DNA from: DATMQA01 sp035566895
Lineage (GTDB): Bacteria > Verrucomicrobiota > Verrucomicrobiia > Limisphaerales > UBA8199
Direction of reading: 5' to 3'
NCBI GenBank assembly: GCA_035566895.1
Contig: DATMQA010000220.1
Coordinates: 1-28,503 of the forward strand
DNA: 28,503 nt
A model generated the notes under the pieces. That model had not been told where the DNA came from and ran no database searches. It was given only the letters and a program-made list of their open reading frames with translations. Every line of letters starts with the position of its first letter. Positions within the stretch are counted from its first letter, which is position 1. Below, one piece after another: positions 16,848-23,610 of the stretch. The translations under genes and the position numbers were made by a program.

Positions 16848-17615
16848 ATGATCCACCCAACAGCCATAATTCATCCTCACGCGCAAATCGGGCAGAATTG
16901 CGACATTGGGCCCTATTGTGTGATTGGAGAAAATGTGGTGCTGGGGGAACGCTGCCGACTGCACTCCCACGTCGTTATCGACGGGCATACCCGTCTTGGC
17001 CACGGAAACGAAATCTTTCCGTTTGCCACCATCGGCCTGAAAACGCAGGACTTGAAATGGAAGGGAGGAGCAACCCGGACACAGATCGGCGATAACAACA
17101 CGTTCCGCGAGTACGTGACCATCAACAGCGCGACCGCCGACGGAGAAGCCACCGTCGTCGGCTCCAACAATCACATCCTGGCGTACTCTCATGTCGCCCA
17201 TAATGTGAACCTGGGCAATGGCGTGATTATGTCCAATGTCGCCACCCTTGCCGGGCATATTGTCGTCGAGGACTTTGCCGTTGTCGGGGGATTGGCGGCG
17301 GTGCATCAGTTCTGCCGGATCGGCAAGCTGTCCATGATCGGCGGCTGTTCCAAGGTGGTGCAGGATGTGCCGCCCTTTATGATCGTGGACGGCAATCCCG
17401 CCGAAACCCGCACGATCAATAAGGTGGGCATGGACCGCCATGGCGTGCCGGAAGAAACCCAGACCGCCCTGCGCCAGGCCTTTAAGTTGCTGTTCCGCGA
17501 AGGATTGACCATTCCCAATGCGCTGGCGCGCATCACGGCCGAGCTGCCGCCCTCGCCGGAGCTTGGGCACGTGGTGAGCTTCGTCCGCACCAGCGAGCGG
17601 GGAATCAGCAAATGA
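16848..17615 (+). CDS. lpxA: UDP-N-acetylglucosamine acyltransferase
   Basis: Transfers a 3-hydroxyacyl chain from ACP to UDP-GlcNAc, the first step of lipid A synthesis. The 255-aa protein is a left-handed beta-helix with hexapeptide repeats (IHPTAIIHPHAQIGQNC, IGPYCVIGENVVLG). The catalytic histidine lies in SHVAHNV. TLAGHIVVEDFAVVGGLAA and HQFCRIG are highly conserved, and the C-terminal helical part ends FVRTSERGISK. ATG 16848 (MIHPTAII) is preferred over the in-frame ATG at 16833. With the upstream fusion it forms the lpxC-fabZ-lpxA order also seen in Bacteroidetes. Confidence 0.96.
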   Translation: MIHPTAIIHPHAQIGQNCDIGPYCVIGENVVLGERCRLHSHVVIDGHTRLGHGNEIFPFATIGLKTQDLKWKGGATRTQIGDNNTFREYVTINSATADGEATVVGSNNHILAYSHVAHNVNLGNGVIMSNVATLAGHIVVEDFAVVGGLAAVHQFCRIGKLSMIGGCSKVVQDVPPFMIVDGNPAETRTINKVGMDRHGVPEETQTALRQAFKLLFREGLTIPNALARITAELPPSPELGHVVSFVRTSERGISK

Positions 17616-17619
17616 AAGT

Positions 17620-17721
17620 GGTTGAAGGTTGGAAGTTCAGCTTGCAACTCCTTCGCGGTGCGCAAGCAACTTGGAATGATGCAACCTTCAACCTTCAACC
17701 TTCAACTTTCAACTTTCAACC
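17620..17721. repeat. Heptamer tandem repeat with inverted copy (lpxA-rsmI spacer)
   Basis: Five 7-mers (AACCTTC x3, AACTTTC x2) run from 17683 to 17721. The reverse complement GTTGAAGGTTGGAAG lies at 17620-17635 right after the lpxA stop. The arms can pair across the roughly 45-bp centre. The frame of rsmI is open through this tract, but the tract is not part of the protein. Confidence 0.8.
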
Positions 17722-17732
17722 TGACACACCGT

Positions 17733-18434
17733 ATGGATGTTCTCCCACCGCTCAACCCCGCCACTCTTTACCTGGTCGCCACGCCCATTGGAAACCTGGA
17801 GGACATCACCTTGCGCGCCTTGCGGACCTTGCGCGAGTGCGACCTCGTGGCGGCCGAAGATACGCGCCGAACCGGCCAACTACTGAAGCACTTCGGCATT
17901 TCCAAGCCCCTGCTGAGCTATTTCCAATTCAACGAGGCCAGGCGCAGCGAAGAAATCCTCGAACGTTTGCGCCGCGGCGAAAAAATCGCACTCGTCACCG
18001 ACGCCGGCAGCCCGGGCATCAGCGACCCGGGAGAGCGAGTGGTCAAATCGGCCATTGGCGCCGGTTTCCGCGTTGAATCGGTGCCGGGGCCGAGCGCGCT
18101 TGTAGCCGCCTTGACCGCCAGCGGATTGCCCACCGACGAATTCCATTTCATCGGCTTCCTGCCGCATAAATCCGGCCAACGCAGGAAAAAACTGGAAGCA
18201 TTGAACGCCATCGAAGCAACTCTGGTGTTGTATGAATCGCCATACCGCGTGGAACGGCTCCTGGGCGAACTCAACGAACTGTTCCCCGGCCGCCAGGTCG
18301 TCCTGGGCCGCGAACTCACCAAAAAATTCGAAGAATACCTGCGCGGCACACCTGCCGAACTGCTGGTAGTGTTAAAGCGTCGCGCCCTCAAGGGCGAATT
18401 CGTCGTGCTGGTCGCCGGCAGCCCGGATGCCTGA
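17733..18434 (+). CDS. rsmI: 16S rRNA (cytidine1402-2'-O)-methyltransferase
   Basis: Methylates the ribose of C1402 in the 30S decoding centre. The 233-aa protein carries LYLVATPIGNLEDITLRA near the N-terminus. Also visible are AAEDTRRTGQLLKHFGI, DAGSPGISDPG and VPGPSALVAALTASGLP, which belong to the tetrapyrrole-methylase fold, and LYESPYR. It is about 50 residues shorter than E. coli RsmI and lacks the C-terminal helical extension; short members are known. ATG 17733 is chosen because upstream codons are repeat tract. Confidence 0.94.
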   Translation: MDVLPPLNPATLYLVATPIGNLEDITLRALRTLRECDLVAAEDTRRTGQLLKHFGISKPLLSYFQFNEARRSEEILERLRRGEKIALVTDAGSPGISDPGERVVKSAIGAGFRVESVPGPSALVAALTASGLPTDEFHFIGFLPHKSGQRRKKLEALNAIEATLVLYESPYRVERLLGELNELFPGRQVVLGRELTKKFEEYLRGTPAELLVVLKRRALKGEFVVLVAGSPDA

Positions 18435-18510
18435 AATCTGCATCCGCATCTTCCACTTTGCCCTTTGCTTCCCGTTGCCCCTTCTCAATTTGGGGAAAGC
18501 GAGCAAGGTA

Positions 18511-18548
18511 TTGACACGGTTGGCCTTCTGTGCATACATTCTGTATGC
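18511..18548 (+). promoter_or_regulatory. higBA promoter with overlapping palindromic operator candidate
   Basis: TTGACA (18511-18516), an 18-bp spacer and TACATT (18535-18540) make a sigma70-like promoter. A perfect palindrome GCATAC-N5-GTATGC (18532-18548) covers the -10 box and the expected start site, ending one base before the higB GTG. This is where an antitoxin such as HigA would bind to repress its own operon. The transcript would be almost leaderless. Confidence 0.65.
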
Positions 18549-18857
18549 GTGCGCATTCTAAAAGAAAAGTTCCTTCGGGATGCGGCGGAACAATACCCGA
18601 AGGCCGCCAAGTACCTGGCAGCCTGGGTAAAAACGGTGCGGCTGGCGGCGTGGCGCAGCCTCCCCGATGTGCGTGCAGCATATCCAAGCGCCGACATGGT
18701 GCTGGTGGGGAGCCGCAAACCGGTATTCGTGTTCAACGCCTGCGGCAACACTTATCGGTTGATAGTGGCTATACACTTTGATCGCCAAATGGCCTACACC
18801 CTTCGCTTCCTAACCCACGCTGAATACAGCACCGACCGATGGAAAGACGAATTATGA
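18549..18857 (+). CDS. higB: HigB-family mRNA interferase toxin
   Basis: A 102-aa toxin of the RelE-like HigB family, which cleaves mRNA on the ribosome. The family pattern is clear: WRSLPDVRAAYPSADMV, then VFVFNACGNTYRLIVAI and the C-terminal RFLTHAEYS. The start is GTG 18549, placed directly after the operator. The frame is open further up but upstream residues do not match. An ATG at 18544 is in another frame. The stop overlaps the higA ATG (ATGA), so toxin and antitoxin are co-translated, in the toxin-first order usual for higBA. Confidence 0.9.
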   Translation: MRILKEKFLRDAAEQYPKAAKYLAAWVKTVRLAAWRSLPDVRAAYPSADMVLVGSRKPVFVFNACGNTYRLIVAIHFDRQMAYTLRFLTHAEYSTDRWKDEL

Positions 18858-19276
18858 AAACCAAGAGCAAATTTCGCTTCCAGGACTTTCCGAAGGATTA
18901 CGAGCGCCTTTGCCGGCTATTCCTGCCGCGTCCAGTCCGGGATGGAGTAGATTACGCCAACGTCACGGAGGTGACGGACGCCATGGCCCTATGGCAGGAT
19001 GATTTCACCCGCGACCAGCGCGACTACTTCGACCTGCTTTGCTCGCTCCTGGAGGAATACGATCGCGAGAACATCAAATGGCCGAAGCTGCGCGGCGTGG
19101 ACCTTCTCAAACACCTGCTGGATGAACACGGCCAGACGGCGGCGGACCTCTCCCGCTTCCTCGGTGGCAGTCGCAACCTCGGCGCAATGCTCCTGCGGGG
19201 TGACCGCAACCTCACTCTCTCACATGTCCGAAAGCTGGCTGCCCGCTTCAAACTTAGCCCCGAGGCCTTCCTCTGA
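18854..19276 (+). CDS. higA: HigA-family antitoxin
   Basis: A 140-aa antitoxin. Residues 1-80 form a family-specific N-terminal part. Residues 83-140 are an XRE-type helix-turn-helix (LLKHLLDEHGQTAADLSRFL, then LRGDRNLTLSHVRKLAARFKL). HigA binds and neutralises HigB and represses the operon, here probably through the palindrome at 18532-18548. ATG 18854 overlaps the higB stop; an in-frame ATG at 18839 would overlap more and is less likely. No terminator is obvious, but a small inverted repeat lies at 19283-19300. Confidence 0.9.
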   Translation: MKTKSKFRFQDFPKDYERLCRLFLPRPVRDGVDYANVTEVTDAMALWQDDFTRDQRDYFDLLCSLLEEYDRENIKWPKLRGVDLLKHLLDEHGQTAADLSRFLGGSRNLGAMLLRGDRNLTLSHVRKLAARFKLSPEAFL

Positions 19277-19514
19277 CCAAAGCTTTCCAAAGGTTGGAAG
19301 CCCGTGAAATTGTCTGCCCGCTTCGTTGGCCGACTGCTAAGTCTTTTGCTGTTATTCCCGTTTATGAACCGCCATCTGCTGCGTTTGGCATCTCAAATCA
19401 GCAGCCTCCCATGCGAATTAGCAGAAAGGCGCTTGGTTTGAGTTTTAAACGCCTCCGCCAAAAAAATGACCCTTGCCTCTTTTCACCCTGCGGTGTAGTA
19501 GTGCCCAATCAATT

Positions 19515-20174
19515 ATGAGTGACTCCACTCCTAAGGATGGTCTGGCCGTATCACGGCGCGCTTTTCTCAAAACCTTCGGCACCTCGGCCGCAGTTGCGGC
19601 AACGGCGCAGGTCGAGGCTGTGGCCCAGGAATTGGCCAAGGCCAACGCCGAGAAGGTTTATGGCCCGGGGACAGTTCCCATCACCCTGAACGTCAATGGG
19701 AAACCCCTCAAACTCGAAGTCGAACCACGGGTCACTCTCCTCGAGGCCCTGCGCAACCATTCCAACCTGACCGGCGCCAAGGAAGTCTGCGACCGCGCGA
19801 CTTGCGGCGCCTGCACAGTCCTGTTGGATGACATGCCGATTTATTCGTGCTCGAAGCTCGCGATTGAAGCGCAGGGCCACGCTATCACCACCGTCGAGGG
19901 CCTGGCGCAGAACGGAAAGTTGAGCAACGTGCAACAGGCCTTCGTCGAGAAGGATGCCCTGATGTGCGGTTACTGTACGCCGGGGTTCGTCATGAGCGTC
20001 ACCGGGTTGCTCAAGAAGAACCCGCATCCGACGGCCGAGCAAGTCAAGCAGGCCTGCTCGGGCAATCTCTGCCGCTGCGGCACTTACCCGCGCGTCATGC
20101 AAGCCGCCCTCCAGGCCGCCGGCGTCAACGTCTCCAGCACCACGGAGGTGATTTCTTATGCCAAGCTGGCCTGA
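19515..20174 (+). CDS. [2Fe-2S] subunit of a periplasmic molybdenum oxidoreductase (PaoA/YagT-like)
   Basis: A 219-aa electron-transfer subunit of the xanthine dehydrogenase/aldehyde oxidase family. It begins with a twin-arginine signal (SRRAFLKTFGTSAAVAATAQ), so the assembled complex is predicted to be exported folded. The plant-type cluster is bound by Cys in CDRATCGAC plus a later Cys. The second cluster is bound by CGYC and CRC in SGNLCRCGTYPRV. ATG 19515 is chosen over upstream codons because it directly precedes the signal. The stop overlaps the next gene's ATG by 17 bp. Confidence 0.93.
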   Translation: MSDSTPKDGLAVSRRAFLKTFGTSAAVAATAQVEAVAQELAKANAEKVYGPGTVPITLNVNGKPLKLEVEPRVTLLEALRNHSNLTGAKEVCDRATCGACTVLLDDMPIYSCSKLAIEAQGHAITTVEGLAQNGKLSNVQQAFVEKDALMCGYCTPGFVMSVTGLLKKNPHPTAEQVKQACSGNLCRCGTYPRVMQAALQAAGVNVSSTTEVISYAKLA

Positions 20175-22263
20175 AAAACGAACACTGATCGGTTCGCGCG
20201 TCAAACGCATCGACGGCCCCGCCAAAGTCACCGGAGCCGCAAAGTATCCCTCCGATGTGCAGCCCGAAGGATGGCTCTACGGCATGATTTTGCGCTCCAA
20301 ATGGCCCAAAGCCAGGGTCACGAAGATTGATTTGGAAAAAGCGCTTAAAGTTCCCGGCATCAAGGCCGCCGTCACTGCGCGCGACGGTGAACGAACGGTC
20401 CGGTATTACGGGGAAGAATTGGCCGCGGTGGCCGGCACGACCAAGCAAGCCTGCCTGGATGCCTTGCGCGTGATCGAGGTCGAGGCCAAACCGCTGCCGT
20501 TCGTCGTCCGCGAGGAGGACGCCAAAGAAGAATCCTCCCCCCGCGTTTGGGATGACACGCCGAACCTGTCCAAACCCGGCCTGAACGAAAAAGGTGACGT
20601 GGACAAGGCGTTTGGTGAATGCGCGACGGTGGTCGAGGGTTTCTACACCACTCCCGTCCAGCTCCATCACCCGCTCGAGACGCACGGCAACACGGTATCG
20701 TGGACGGACGAGGGGCTGACGGCCTGGTCGTCCACCCAGGGCATTTCCAGCGTGCGCGATGGTTTTGCCGGCAACCTCAAGCTGCAGCACAGCCAGGTTC
20801 GTGTCATCTCCGAATACATGGGCGGAGGGTTTGGCTCGAAGTTCGGCCAGGGCGTTGAAGGTTCGCTGGCGGCGCGGCTGTCGCATGACGCCAAAGCGCC
20901 GGTTCGAATCATGTTGACCCGGTTTGACGAGGCGCTGGCGGTCGGAAACCGCCCTTCCAGTTTTCAAAAGATTAAGCTGGGCGCGACCGCCGACGGCAAG
21001 CTGCACGCCTTCGAGCTGGAATCCTACGGCACCGCCGGCATCGGCGCGGGTGGCTCCAGCGAGGGCGGCGGTGGCGGCGCGGGCTTCCCGGCCCCTTACA
21101 TCTATCGGGTTCCAAACACCCGCGTAAGGCAGTCGTCCGTGAATGTCAACGCGGGTTCCGCGCGCGCGTTCCGCGCCCCGGGCCATCCGACCTCCTCCTA
21201 CGGGATGGAATCCATCATGGATGAGCTCGCCGTGAAAATGGGCGTCGACCCCGTGGAGTTGCGCCTCAAGAATGATCCCTCCGAAGTCCGCCGCAAGGAA
21301 TATCAGCTTGGCGCCGAGCGGTTCGGTTGGAAAGAGAAATACAAAAAACCCGGCAGCTCCCCCGGCCCAATCAAAACCGGCGTGGGTTGCGCCGGGGCGA
21401 CCTGGGGTGGCGGCGGAGGAGGCACTCAGGCCGAGGCGCAAATCAACCCTGATGGCAGCATCGAAATCCGCTGCGGCACCCAGGATTTAGGGACCGGCTG
21501 CCGGACTTTAATCGCCGTAATCGCCGCCGAACTGCTCGGCCTGCAACCGGAACAAATCACCGTGCGGATCGGTGACACTCAGTTCCCACCCTCCGGCGGC
21601 AGCGGCGGCAGCACAACCACAGCCTCGGTTTCCCCCGCCATTTACGACGTTTGCACCAAGGCGCTGCAGGAACTGCAGACCCAAACCGGCATCGCCGATG
21701 CCCGCGGCGCCAACTGGACCGCCGCCTGCAAGAAGCTTGGGGTCAATCCCCTGACAGTTTCCGGCCGTTGGCAGCAAGGCCTCTCCTCCAGCGGGGCAGG
21801 GGGCGTCCAGTTTGCTGAAGTCGAAGTCGATACCGAGACCGGGTTTGTTAAGGTCAAAAAGATTACCTGCATCCAGGATGGAGGCCTGATCGTCAATAAG
21901 TTGACGGCGGAAAGCCAGGTGAATGGCGGCATCATCATGGGGATCGGATATGCCTTATACGAGGAGCGCATCATGGACCGCTTGTCCGGTGTCGTGCTCA
22001 ACCCGAACTTCGAGACCTACAAGCTCCCCGCTTTGGCCGATATGCCGGAGTTTGATGTCGTGCTGCTGGACATGCCCGAGCGCGGCGTGATTGGAATCGG
22101 GGAACCGGTGACCATTCCCACCGCTTCCGCCGTGGCCAACGCGGTCGCCAACGCCTTGGGTGTTCGCGTGAGCAGTTTGCCCATTACTCCCCAGCGCGTC
22201 CTGGACGCGTTGGGCAAAAAGGCCGAAAGCGTTCCTGCTGCGGCCGCCAAACCACAGGCTTGA
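20158..22263 (+). CDS. Molybdopterin-binding subunit of the oxidoreductase (PaoC/YagR-like)
   Basis: The 701-aa catalytic subunit. It starts with GSRVKRIDGPAKVTGAAKYPSD, the entry of the aldehyde oxidase a/b hammerhead domain. GGGFGSKFG and NAGSARAFRAPGHP line the molybdenum cofactor. The catalytic glutamate is Glu649 in GIGEPVTIPTASA near the C-terminus. It hydroxylates aldehydes or heterocycles with water as oxygen donor; the true substrate is unknown. It has no signal peptide and would be carried by the Tat signal of the [2Fe-2S] subunit. The middle subunit here is catalytic, whereas in E. coli paoABC the FAD subunit is second. Confidence 0.93.
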   Translation: MPSWPEKRTLIGSRVKRIDGPAKVTGAAKYPSDVQPEGWLYGMILRSKWPKARVTKIDLEKALKVPGIKAAVTARDGERTVRYYGEELAAVAGTTKQACLDALRVIEVEAKPLPFVVREEDAKEESSPRVWDDTPNLSKPGLNEKGDVDKAFGECATVVEGFYTTPVQLHHPLETHGNTVSWTDEGLTAWSSTQGISSVRDGFAGNLKLQHSQVRVISEYMGGGFGSKFGQGVEGSLAARLSHDAKAPVRIMLTRFDEALAVGNRPSSFQKIKLGATADGKLHAFELESYGTAGIGAGGSSEGGGGGAGFPAPYIYRVPNTRVRQSSVNVNAGSARAFRAPGHPTSSYGMESIMDELAVKMGVDPVELRLKNDPSEVRRKEYQLGAERFGWKEKYKKPGSSPGPIKTGVGCAGATWGGGGGGTQAEAQINPDGSIEIRCGTQDLGTGCRTLIAVIAAELLGLQPEQITVRIGDTQFPPSGGSGGSTTTASVSPAIYDVCTKALQELQTQTGIADARGANWTAACKKLGVNPLTVSGRWQQGLSSSGAGGVQFAEVEVDTETGFVKVKKITCIQDGGLIVNKLTAESQVNGGIIMGIGYALYEERIMDRLSGVVLNPNFETYKLPALADMPEFDVVLLDMPERGVIGIGEPVTIPTASAVANAVANALGVRVSSLPITPQRVLDALGKKAESVPAAAAKPQA

Positions 22264-22270
22264 ATCTGCT

Positions 22271-23236
22271 ATGAAACCCTTTCAATACGTGACCGCCACT
22301 TCGCCCGCCGGCGCCTGCGAACTGGTCGCCGGCAATGGCCGCTTCCTGGGCGGCGGCATCGACCTGCTCGGCCAGATGAAGGAATACCTCGCCGACCCGA
22401 AAATCCTGGTGAACGTCAAAGCGCTCCCGGGCCTGGACAAGCTCGAACCGGGCGAGAAGTCCTGGACCATCGGCACCAACGTGACCGTGGCTCAGCTCGA
22501 AGACCACGATGAGTTGAAGAAAACTTTTCCGGGCCTGCAGCACGCGGCGGCGGAGGTCGGCTCCCGGCAGATCCGTAATGTCGCCACCGTCGGCGGCAAT
22601 CTCGCGCAGCATTCCCGGTGCTGGTACTACCGTCATCGGGATGTGCTCTGCCTCAAGAAAGGCGGCGATACCTGCTACGCCCGCCATGGCGACAACAAAT
22701 ATCACAGCCTCTTCACCGGCAATACCTGCATCAGCCCCGTGGTTTCCAACCTGGCCGTGACCCTGGGCGCGCTCGAGGCAACCGTGATTGTCCAGCGCGG
22801 CGAGAAGACCCTGCGCCTTTCGATCCCGGAGTTCTATGCGAAAGCCTGGGACAACCCGACGGCGCACCATTCGCTCGACGCTGGCGACCTGATCCTGAAG
22901 GTCGAAGTGCCGGTGCAGCAGCGGCGCAGCGCTTACCTGCAGGTCAGCGAAAAATCGATGTTCGACTGGGCGCTGGTCAGTTGCGCGGCCGCCGCGAAAG
23001 TGAAGGGCGGCAAGCTGAGCCAGGTCCGGGTCGTTCTCGGCGCGGTGGGCAACGTCCCGTACCAGGATGAGGCCGCCAACAAATTCCTCGAAGGCAAAGA
23101 ACTCGACGAAGCCAACGCCAATAAAGCCGCCGACCTGCTCCTCGAAAAGGCCCACGCGCACTCCGAGAATGGCTACAAAATCCCGCTGGCCAAAACGCTC
23201 ATTCGCCGCGCGCTCCTGCAACTCGCGGTTGGTTAA
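22271..23236 (+). CDS. FAD and [4Fe-4S] subunit of the oxidoreductase (PaoB/YagS-like)
   Basis: A 321-aa flavin subunit. FAD-binding segments are FLGGGIDLL (25-33) and VATVGGNLAQ (104-113). Four cysteines, Cys117, Cys127, Cys135 and Cys153, within RCWYYRHRDVLC through NTC fit the extra [4Fe-4S] cluster known in PaoB and 4-hydroxybenzoyl-CoA reductase-type subunits. It passes electrons from the iron-sulfur subunit to an acceptor. It lies 7 bp after the catalytic subunit, in one operon. No XdhC/PaoD-like maturation factor is present in the window. Confidence 0.92.
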   Translation: MKPFQYVTATSPAGACELVAGNGRFLGGGIDLLGQMKEYLADPKILVNVKALPGLDKLEPGEKSWTIGTNVTVAQLEDHDELKKTFPGLQHAAAEVGSRQIRNVATVGGNLAQHSRCWYYRHRDVLCLKKGGDTCYARHGDNKYHSLFTGNTCISPVVSNLAVTLGALEATVIVQRGEKTLRLSIPEFYAKAWDNPTAHHSLDAGDLILKVEVPVQQRRSAYLQVSEKSMFDWALVSCAAAAKVKGGKLSQVRVVLGAVGNVPYQDEAANKFLEGKELDEANANKAADLLLEKAHAHSENGYKIPLAKTLIRRALLQLAVG

Positions 23237-23287
23237 AGGTGCTGCATGAGTTGCCTGCTTACAAAGGCCAGCGGCGCGAATAGCTCA

Positions 23288-23317
23288 TGTAACCTGTAAC
23301 TTTGTAACCTTGTAACT
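23288..23317. repeat. Short-word tandem tract before the Cys-rich gene
   Basis: Four units, TGTAACC, TGTAACTT, TGTAACCT and TGTAACTC, follow each other directly, ending ten bases before the ATG of the Cys-rich small protein. Confidence 0.75.
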
Positions 23318-23326
23318 CTTCCCACC

Positions 23327-23533
23327 ATGAGCTCAAAGATCCTTTGCAAACACCTCCGGACCAAGTCGATGTTCATCCCCGCCCTGGCCCAGGAAACCTC
23401 GCCCGAAGCGGAGGAGAATGTCGGCCATCCCTCTCATTGCTGGTGCAATTGCACGCTGACTGAGACCGGCCCCGACGACCGGGCGGTGGGCCACCAGGTC
23501 TGCCAGCCCACGCGTCCCTGCTTTGAAGAGTAG
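23327..23533 (+). CDS. Small Cys-rich protein downstream of the oxidoreductase
   Basis: A 68-aa soluble protein with six cysteines: Cys7, a CWCNC cluster at 38-42, Cys59 and Cys65. It starts MSSKILCKHLRTKSMFIPA and ends PTRPCFEE. The spacing suggests a bound metal or iron-sulfur cluster, but no function is established. It is 90 bp after the FAD subunit, separated by a repeat tract, and may be transcribed with it. I regard it as a real conserved-type hypothetical gene because of its compact, motif-rich composition. Confidence 0.65.
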   Translation: MSSKILCKHLRTKSMFIPALAQETSPEAEENVGHPSHCWCNCTLTETGPDDRAVGHQVCQPTRPCFEE

Positions 23534-23592
23534 GAAACTGCTGCCTTCAATTGTAGGAGCCGACGTAAGGAGGCTCTGATCTGTAGTTTCCT
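23532..23592. repeat. Nested palindrome between convergent genes
   Basis: AGGAAACT (23532-23539) pairs with AGTTTCCT (23585-23592). Nested inside, GAGCC (23557-23561) pairs with GGCTC (23572-23576). It occupies the 77-bp gap between two gene ends, so it may act as a two-way transcription stop or be a REP-type element. No long T-tract is present. Confidence 0.55.
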
Positions 23593-23610
23593 CCTTTGAA
23601 TTCCTGCGGC

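Noticed and set aside
20125..21441. Long antisense open frame (438 codons) across the molybdenum subunit
   Set aside because: It is antisense to a gene with clear catalytic motifs, and its composition is typical of third-position GC bias. Similar antisense frames at 8433-9404, 10206-11177, 22184-23221 and 24373-25581 were rejected for the same reason.
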